This document shows positions 56,251-64,000 of a stretch of 64,000 nucleotides of DNA, one piece after another; the stretch's first letter is position 1; every line of letters starts with the position of its first letter. Both the position numbers and the translations under genes were made by a program. The notes beneath the pieces are model-generated. The model did not search any database and was not told where the DNA came from. It saw only the letters and a list, made by a program, of their open reading frames with translations. Source of the stretch: Stemphylium vesicarium (taxonomy: Eukaryota > Ascomycota > Dothideomycetes > Pleosporales > Pleosporaceae); the NCBI GenBank assembly GCA_004380135.1, contig QXCR01000050.1:124001-188000 (forward strand), given 5' to 3'.

Positions 56251-57858
56251 ATGGCCACCTCCCCATCTGCGGAGTCCGCCATGGACCCTAAGTGGGCTGC
56301 AGAAAGCAATCTGACTCGGTTGCTCGCCTTAACCGGCGTATTCCACTTCCTCGCCCTGATCAGTGTAGGCTTACGGCTCTATGTGCGGATGGGACTGTTG
56401 CGGTCGCTCGGTCGAGACGATGCGGTGATTGTGCTGGCTGCTGTGCGTATTTTCCTGATAACAAGTCCCTACCTTTAATATAATCTCTGAGGCTAATACC
56501 ACGCAACCAGCTGGCAGCCCTGGGCGGATGGATTTGCTTCATTCTCCAAGGCTACCATGGGTTCGGACGGCATGCAAAGACCATCTCTGACGAAGATATG
56601 ATGGAGTTTACACACATCGGCTTCTACGGTAGCGTGGTCTCTGCCATTGGTGCTTTGGGACTGCTGAAGATATCAATTGCGTTCTTCCTACTTAGGCTAC
56701 GAAATAATAACCTTTGGAAATGGTATTCATACTGTTTATGGGCTTTGATCGGTACGTTTCCCCAAATGCCTTCGCCCTAAGTGGTATCTGTCTAACACTT
56801 GTGCCTAGCCCTGGTATCCGTTTATACCGTTGGCGCATGGCTCACTTTCTTCCTACATTGCTTTCCCATGGAGGCTCTATGGACTAAAAATGGCGTGTGC
56901 TACGATCCCAAGATCTTTCTTGCCGTCGCGCTGACAAACACCGGTAAGCAGACTCGATCAGAAAAAAGCTAGAAATCTATACGCTGACATCTGACAGCAC
57001 TCAACATCTTTACTGATGTTTGCTTCGCAACGTTGCCCATCCCTATCATCTGGAGTCTACAAATGTCGCGCACCACGCGGATCAACCTCATCGGTGTCCT
57101 CAGTCTAGGCTACATGTAAGCAAGAACACTAAAACCTACACACAAAACACGTGCAAAGAACCCACTGACTAACCAAACCCTCTTCGCAACAGCGCCGTCG
57201 CACTAGGCATAGTAAAAGCCAGTTATCAAGTCAAATCCGACCCAGACAGAACCTTGTAAGACCACCTCCCCTTCCCTCCCTCTAACCCTCAACTCATCCC
57301 ACCCCCAATCCACATCCCCGCCCACATCTCCCCCATAGCCCCCCATCAAACACACTAACGCACTCCACCCCCAGTACGCAGTACCTAAACATCTACGGCT
57401 TCCTCCAACTAAACGTCGGCATAACCGCCGCCTCAATCCCCACACTAAGACCTCTCTTAAAATCTCAACGCCACAGTCTGCGCCATATTGCGCACATACG
57501 TAGCCCATACAACGACCTAGAGCAACACGTCGAAACGATAGGTAGTGGCCGAAAGTACAAGGCGCCGCCCCGGACGAATTTTATGGGTGGTACTGTGAAA
57601 GGAGGAGGAATGGTAGTGGGGGGGAAAACAGGGGCGACTACGACGACGACAACGACGACGACGATGGTTGTAGATGAAGAGATTGAGATGAAGGGGAGGG
57701 AGACGAGGGACGTTTATGGTGGTGGTGGCGATGAGAGGGGAGTTGGGGCACAGCATGGGAGTCAGGAACATATTCTGCATGCGGATTTTGGGGACGAGGG
57801 GAGAATTAGGTGTACGACTGAGGTTTTTGTTGATAGTGTTGAGAGACGTGGTAATTGA
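56251..57858 (+). CDS. Pth11-like integral membrane protein (rhodopsin-like, no CFEM)
   Basis: Six exons, 56251-56442, 56511-56751, 56809-56943, 56998-57115, 57193-57255 and 57375-57858, all in phase, 410 residues. Seven hydrophobic helices carry family motifs: 'LGRDDAVIVLA' after helix 2, 'ALGGWICF', 'LGLLKISIAFFLLRL', 'DVCFATLPIPIIW' and 'YLNIYGFLQLNVGI'. The C-terminal ~130 residues are hydrophilic with a run of nine Thr encoded by an (ACG)n tract. It lacks the CFEM domain of the receptor at 8210. Probably a surface-sensing or transport-associated membrane protein; ligand unknown. The 119-nt intron before the last exon is unusually C-rich. Confidence 0.85.
57638..57664 (+). repeat. (ACG)n microsatellite encoding poly-Thr
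   Basis: An imperfect run of ACG/ACA triplets inside the last exon of the Pth11-like gene, encoding nine consecutive Thr. Likely length-variable between strains. Confidence 0.7.
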
Positions 57859-58168
57859 TGATGAATTTGCCAAAATTTGCTTGCTGTTCTTCTTGTTCGA
57901 TGCTGACGTGGATGGGGGACTTCCACGTCTTTGTTCTCCACAAGGTCCGTACCTGGCCCTCACCAGTGTCAACGAAAGATCACAGAAGTAGTGGAAGAAG
58001 TACGAAAGAAGATTTTGGTTCTCATTCAGCTCAAGATATCTGCATAGCCGAAGCTACCGCGTAGTCTGAAGGCTACATAAATGCATCCGGATGTGTTTTG
58101 TGAGGCGTATTCACCAAAAGTAAGGCAATGCTCGTAGTCGCTCATGTACCGCGTAGTGCAGCACACAT
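57859..58168. other. Convergent 3' region
   Basis: 3' flanks of the Pth11-like gene and the zinc-knuckle gene; no coding frame. Confidence 0.45.
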
Positions 58169-59809
58169 CTACCATCCACCACCACCACCACCCCACGAAG
58201 CATCACCTCCAACAGCAGCAGTATCGCCTCCAGCAGTATCCCCGCCCCAGCCACCGTCAGCACCACCCGCCCCCTCAGCAATCGGTGCCTTACAGCGCTG
58301 CTCCGGTTAGCTATGGTTAGGAGGAAATATGATGATTGATGAACGCTTACCTTGATAGTGTGTCCCATCTCGCCACAGTTGCTGCACTTGACCTTGGACC
58401 AGTCCTTGGGCTCAAGGCAGTCGCGTGAAAAATGTCCGGTCTTCTCACAGTTGCGGCAGAGGACCGTGTCGGGGTTGCGAGGCTGGTCGCACCCCTTAGC
58501 CATATGATCAGCCGATCCACAGTTGCGACAGGTACGAGCAGCGACGTTGGGACACTATGCGTTGTCAGTTTGAGTCACGGTGATAACTGTCGAAATTCCG
58601 GCATCATTACTCACATCTTTGGAAAAGTGACCGGTCTCGTTGCACTTGCGACACTCAACACCCTCAGCAGAACGAGGCTCAGGGCACTCCTTTGAACTGT
58701 GGCCTTCCTGTTTACAGTTCCTGCAGGCGAAGGGGTTGACACGCTCCTTGGGACAGTCGCGGGCTCGGTGACCAACTTCCTGGCAGTAGACGCACTGGAC
58801 CTCGGGCTGCGTGTTCTCGCGCTCGGGCTGCTCCTCTTTGCAATGCTGTTTATGAGTTAGCTTAGAGTACTCAAATGATCCTGCTTGGAGTACTGACCTT
58901 GCGAACGTGACCAAGCTTTCCGCAGTTTCCGCAAAGAGGGACACCGCAGTCTTGAACGTATCCACATGAAGCAAGGCGTTTAAGGTTCTCAGCAGGGCTG
59001 CTAGGCCAACCTGCAGCCAGCTTGGCGCGGCGAGGCTTTGGAGAGAGCTGGATGGATAGGACGTACTCGCAGTTGGGGTTGCCGATGAGATCGACGATGA
59101 TCATATTGGGCGCGATCTCCTGCTTTTTGGCGATGAGAAAGACCCCCAGATTATCTTCGCGGAGAGCCTGTTCGACGCCAGCGAGATTGAACTCTTCACC
59201 GATCGCGCGGGCGTAAGCCCTCAAAGAAGGACGAACAGCATCAAGATCTCGCTCTTTGGCGGCATCGATCAAGGCAGTCCAGGCATCTCCAGCCTCCATC
59301 TCGGGAACGCCAGTCCAGTCGACCTTGCGCTGAGAATTGCAGTCGACGGCACGATGGCCTTGCTGATCACAAAGCTTGCAGGTACCATCGAAAGGACGCT
59401 CGACACGCTCGTTGGTACAATCGGCTTTGTTGTGACCGACTTGACCGCAGTTGAAGCATTCTCCAGTGAGACTGCCGCCGCCGCCCTCGGGCTTCTGTGG
59501 GCAGTCGCGGGCGAAGTGACCGGCTTCATGACAGCTGTTGATGGGTCAGTAAAGCCAAATATTTAGATCTGGGTGTCACTCACATGCGGCAGCCGTCGTC
59601 ACCAGCCCCACCTCCACCAGCGCCAGTGTCACCACCGCCGCCCCAGGAATCGCCAGCACCAGCGTCAGCGCTAGCGTCGCCTCCATTCCAGCCCTCACCA
59701 GCCGGAACAGCATTCCACGAGTCACCACCTGCGCAATATGTGAGTGTAAATCGAACAGCTTTGCAGTGAGCTGTTGCATACCTGAAGTCGGGCCAGTATC
59801 CCAGCTCAT
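58169..59809 (-). CDS. Ten-zinc-knuckle (CCHC) nucleic-acid-binding protein
   Basis: Six exons, 59809-59782, 59728-59584, 59534-58898, 58845-58615, 58554-58351 and 58297-58169, all in phase, 457 residues. Ten C-x2-C-x4-H-x4-C knuckles are seen: three in the N-terminal half, then seven after residue ~260. Most begin Cys-Arg-Asn-Cys or similar and carry Gly-His ('GHFARDC', 'GHRARDC', 'GHFSRDC'). Between the groups lies a ~130-residue helical domain without zinc ligands ('DAWTALIDAAKERDLDAVRP', 'EFNLAGVEQALREDNLGVFL'). Both termini are Gly/Trp/Asp-rich. Four of five introns split a knuckle or lie next to one. CNBP/Gis2-type knuckles bind single-stranded RNA or DNA; this protein probably binds RNA (inference). 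Confidence 0.88.
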
Positions 59810-60468
59810 ATCTGTAGCTGATTGGTAACGTGAATATGAGTGTAAGAGTGTAAAAGTGTGCAGTGCTTGAAATGTAAGAAGGCTACGTAGATGCGTGACC
59901 GCAAAAAGGTGGGAGAGTAGCGATTGGTGTTGTGGGCGCTGTTGCCCTGTTGATATATTCTGGGCGGCGGTAAGGTCCGTGCTCACATTGCGCGCGATGA
60001 CGACGAGGTGAAGGTGAGGAAGGAGACAGAAGAGTGCCGACGAGGCTGTGGCGACGTAAATTTTCTGACGGCACACTGTTTGATACAGTGAGGAATATGC
60101 GGAGACCGACGGCTTGGTAATGGTAACGTGGTGGTGCGGTCTTAGAAAGGCGCATGGTCATGATGAAGGATGAGACCAAACTGCAGCCCAGTTTTTGAAA
60201 GCAGAATAGCGGAAAGGGTATGATGAGAACATGGAAGAATAGCTAAGCACACTTGAGATATTGAAAAATGCATTGGCACATGAAATACGTAGAACCTCGT
60301 TCGACACGCATGAAAAGCGTGCTTTATTCCAAGAAAAGCTGGTATCATGTCATGAAACTCACGAGGAATACTGCATGCTTTCGCTGCACAAGAATCCTTG
60401 ACCCAAGCCCAAGACCCAGACTCCAAAAACTCAACACCAAACGCCTGACGCGACAAGGCAAAGTCCGA
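59810..60468. other. Intergenic stretch upstream of zinc-knuckle gene
   Basis: The probable promoter of the zinc-knuckle gene, plus the 3' UTR of the chitin synthase. Minus-strand frames of ~100 codons here lack motifs. Confidence 0.45.
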
Positions 60469-63400
60469 TCATACACCGCGGAACTGAGAGTTTGGTTAGC
60501 ATGCATTCGACCAGATACTGTCAAGAGTTGACTTACCATTCGGACCACCAAGAACCACATGGCACCGATGAATCTAAAGGCTGCAAGACCTGCGACACTG
60601 TACAGCACGACAGCCAGGTAGATAGTAGCTGCGTCGTTTGCTTTTTGTTGAGCCTCGTCTGGGCTGCTGACGGTGAGCTCCAGGCCACCAGACTGCAGCA
60701 CCAAAGCCGACAAGCCCAAGTTACAGAACATCCAGAACAGCACAACACCAGATCGGAAACCCTTGTAATAGTCTTCTTGCTTCTCGCCGGCCGATGGTAC
60801 CTTCTTCTCCTCGACCCACTTCTTGCTGAACACCTTGAGCTCCTCCTCGTACTGAGTGTTGAGATCGGCATCGTCGGTCGGGGCCTGGATATCGGCTTTA
60901 CCATCGGCTTTTGTGGTGACTGAAGGTAGCTTCTCTGGCTTGTCATCTCCCTTGGTTCCCCAGGTAATGTCGTGCGTGTTGCAGAATGCGTAGACGTTGA
61001 GAATGTTGATATAGGTTGGCGTCATGAGAAGGTATTGAAAGAACGAGGTGAACATGTGCCATGGGTCCAGGAAGATGAAAGAAACAACCAGCCACATGAC
61101 GTACGTAGACAGCAGCGATATGATCAGAGTTGCGAAGATCTTATCCTTGAATAGATCTGCCGCATTGAAGCCGCCGTTAGTTTCAATCTGTCCCTGTACC
61201 GAGCGAACCGTGATGTAGATGGATGCGAACATGAGATAGGCCATGATAATGCACCAAAAGTAGACCATAGACATGTACCACTTGTTCGAACCCTGAGGCC
61301 GATTACCAAGTGACAAGATGAAACAGGTAATCAAGACAGCAATGTAAAGCCATTCAAACACGATGAAGAGTACTTTACCAGCAGTACCGAGTTCGTTTTG
61401 CAGAGAAGCCGTGAGGATGCGGAAGACTAAGAAGAAGTTGCCGAGCGCGAACCAAGCGAAGATCATGCTGATGGTTTGGTAGACGAACTCGACGAGGAAC
61501 ATGAATTTGCGTAAGAACGAGTGATCACTGCGGAAGATGTCGTAAGAATGAGCCAGGGCGTATACAGCAGCGAAGAAGGATCCGTTCAGCCAGCGGCGAC
61601 GTTGACTGATGAATTCAGCCATGGTAGTGGGGACATCCGTTTCTCCTGTTGCAGACTTGACGTACTGCAAGATCCAGTGACAGTTTCGTTTAGAGACCAG
61701 TTCGAAGCAGAGGATACGATCTTCGGCCAGGTACATGTTGGCTGTGAAGATACCAGCGTTGGCGCCGTGCATCTTCTCACCAGCAAAATATTTCTCCAGC
61801 GGCCCTTGCCCCGTCTTGTCGTTTTGGAGAGCGACATATCGGTAGGCTGAGAACGCACCGGGAAGCACACTAATGAATCCAAAGGCGGATTCTAGAGGCT
61901 TATCCAGAATGTTACTCATTTTGTACTCGAAGTTCTGGGTCGCTACGAGCGGGTTCAGAAGGGTCTTTCCATGATTCAACATAGCCTTGATCTCACCACA
62001 GGCACCAGCGCACATGGGCTCGAGATCGAAAGCCTTCCACAATTGATAGACTGAGTCCTTGCCGGGCTTGGTACCAGCATCAATGAGAACACAGACGTTA
62101 GGGTCAAGGACAGCGCCGAACGCCTGGAAAAACCAGCGATGCGAGTTGATCTTCTTTTGGTTCTTTTCCTTCAGACAGAACAGCATCTGCACGGGGGTGT
62201 TACCCTTCTTCACACCGACAACACCCTTCTTGATGTCTAGCGTCATTTGGGTAGTGTATTCGTAGATATGCGCAGTGACGTCCTTGCCGTTGACTTGCTG
62301 CTTGGCAATTCCGTCCTGGTACACACCGAGACCTGCTAGCACGGCGCGGGTTCGGGGATTGATCTTGGCACGACCATCGCTGACGACGCATACTACAATC
62401 TTCTTCCACGCGTCCTTGCCCCACGTCTTGCTGTTTGTTCGCGAATTCATGTACTCGATGTTCTTGATGACACCGCTCATTGTCCGCGCGAACAGCTCGT
62501 CTTCCTCGTTGTACATGGTAATGACAATGAACAGCTCTGTATGACGCGGCTTTGCGAACAGCTTTTGGCGAAGAGTGAAGCGCTCAGCGTCGAAGTCTGC
62601 GGGGTCGCATGTGGCGGCAGAGTAGCGCATGTGTGTGAATTCGTCACGCTCGGGGGGCTGTGCATGTGGGACCTGGTTCAGCAACCGCGGTGGAATCGGG
62701 CAATCTAGCACCAAGTTGCCTTTGAACAACTGGACCTCCTTCACAGTCTTCCACCGCCTCATTGGGGCTGGGCTGGGTGTGGGTAGGGGCTCATCGTGGA
62801 ATGGGTTTTCGGGGTCCATGTCTTCCGGGTCGTGAGGATCCGGACCGTAGGAATTGGCGCCATGTATCATGGGCCTGTTCATGTCCTCGTCCTGCCAGTA
62901 GTGTGTGGGCTGGGTGCCATATCCCGCACCTGGGCTTTCGTCAACGGGCGTTGGGTCGTAAGGCTGAGTGTAGTAGGCATCGTGATGTGCTTGGGGGTCG
63001 AATGAGTAATCATTGTTATCGTGTCGCTGCGGTCGTGGATCGTAATCGTCGTGATAGTTTCCTCCTGCGTATGGGATGTTTTCTACTGAATACTGCGATT
63101 CATGTCAGCATACCGGACGCTTCATTGACAGCACAGCTAGAGAGCTTCTGTGGCGCCTGTATCGTCTCAAGGCACTCCAATGCTCAAATTATCCCATACA
63201 CCACTTCGCCGTCCGCCTTTAACGTACACTGGGTTGTAATGGCAAGCGGTCGCTGGAAGCTGCTTGGCTGGGGCCCATGGGAATCTCCAAGATGCCCGAG
63301 GCCGAGGGTTGTGGCGATGCATATCGGTCTTCGAGTTGGTAGCCGCGAAGAGGCTGTCCCGGAGACGGCGTCCGGCCCATTGGTCGTCGTGGATCCATCT

Positions 63401-63575
63401 CATACGGGTCGTCGCTACCGCCTGGCTGACCTGTAGTGCTGTTAGTTTGACGATGCTAAGCGCTTCACTGTATGAAGCCACGTATGTCAACTGCGAAAAA
63501 GAGACGTAGACAAGTCCTCTTCCCTGCACGCTCACGAGGGTGTTGTTGCTGCTTACCTAGTCTGTTGTATGACAT
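60469..63575 (-). CDS. Chitin synthase (division 1, class I-III type)
   Basis: Four exons, 63575-63557, 63430-63228, 63092-60537 and 60483-60469, all in phase, 930 residues. Exon 1 encodes only 'MSYNRL' and the last exon the C-terminal 'FRGV', so simple models miss both ends. The hydrophilic N-terminus (~200 residues, Tyr/Asp/Pro-rich) precedes 'ELFIVITMYNEEDELFARTM' (Chitin_synth_1N end), then the catalytic motifs: 'VLIDAGTKPG', 'EDRILCFELV' and the product-binding 'QRRRWLNGSFFA' (~570). Six to seven membrane helices follow. It polymerises UDP-GlcNAc to chitin at the plasma membrane. I cannot assign the exact class without an alignment. Confidence 0.93.
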
Positions 63576-64000
63576 ATTGGCGTGTTTGCCGGTGTGCTGC
63601 GCCTTGAATCAACTCGCAGCGGTGCGACAAGCTGATCAACAGTCCAAAACACTTGCACAAGGGAAGGTCCAGGAGGGTGTCTGAAAAGATGCGACTGTTG
63701 TTGTTCCTGTCGTATAGGCGTTGCGGGAAAAGTGAGCGATAGATGTATGCGTTTCAGACGGGTTTGGTGGGTCGGGAATGCTACAGGGTACACCGCAGTT
63801 GTTTACCACAGCAACGAGCGGGAGCGCGTGGACAGATGATGTAACAGTGGGCACCAAAAGCACAAAAGGCCGGGAGCGAGGCGATGTGCGACTGGGGGGT
63901 GTCCGGAAGTCTATAGCAGCAAATGAATATTGTTGTTGATGACGGTCAGCCTCTCGAGGGCTGAGTCTGCAGACGTCCGCTGCTTTCAATTGTGCAGCTG
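63576..64000. promoter_or_regulatory. Upstream region of chitin synthase
   Basis: The 425 nt before the chitin synthase start on the minus strand. A 117-codon minus frame (63636-63989) has no motif and is taken as leader/promoter sequence. The window ends inside it. Confidence 0.4.

Overview
The window reads as nuclear DNA of a filamentous ascomycete. Genes are interrupted by short GT-AG introns (about 41-135 nt) with CTAAC/CTGAC-type branch points. The families present include CFEM/Pth11-like receptors, a HET-domain gene, a UstYa (DUF3328) protein, DUF6594, DUF6601-like and DUF3455 proteins, a chitin synthase and a secreted tyrosinase. A Dothideomycete (Pleosporales-like) source is my inference, not something I could test. 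All gene models were spliced by eye; where stated, the exons add up to a whole number of codons.

Left half (about 1-33 kb): accessory in character. Apparently intact genes are a Tyr/Thr-rich membrane glycoprotein (364-2141), an LRAT-like thiol-fold protein (2647-3821), a CFEM-Pth11 receptor (8210-9977), a TAP-family alpha/beta hydrolase (12392-14111), a thioredoxin (14971-15605), a tandem PARP-type zinc-finger protein (16008-17201), an F-box-like cysteine-rich protein (23400-24832), a secreted beta-sandwich-like protein (25784-26514) and an amidohydrolase (30090-31429). Interleaved with them are at least seven broken genes: a DUF6601-like gene with two in-frame TAGs, a RING-like gene, a coiled-coil gene, a sugar transporter with one TAG, a truncated sulfatase divergent from that transporter, a HET gene carrying a 129-bp perfect inverted-repeat element, and a DUF6594 gene whose N- and C-terminal halves lie head to head on opposite strands. 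Most of the nonsense codons are TAG.

Right half (about 35-63.6 kb): every gene I could model is intact. In order: UstYa-like protein, prolyl-4-hydroxylase-like dioxygenase, FHA/forkhead regulator (Fhl1-like), SNF7 (ESCRT-III) divergent from TEN1 (CST telomere complex), cytochrome P450, DUF3455 secreted protein, FAD monooxygenase, secreted tyrosinase, a second Pth11-like receptor, a ten-zinc-knuckle protein and a chitin synthase. UstYa, P450, FAD monooxygenase and tyrosinase are classes used together in fungal RiPP pathways, but housekeeping genes separate them here and I found no precursor peptide, so I do not call a cluster.

I saw no rRNA, convincing tRNA, CRISPR array or intact transposase gene. 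Large gene-poor stretches (5.5-6.8, 33.3-35.5, 47.2-49.6, 50.4-52.0 and 54.6-56.3 kb) hold nothing I can name.
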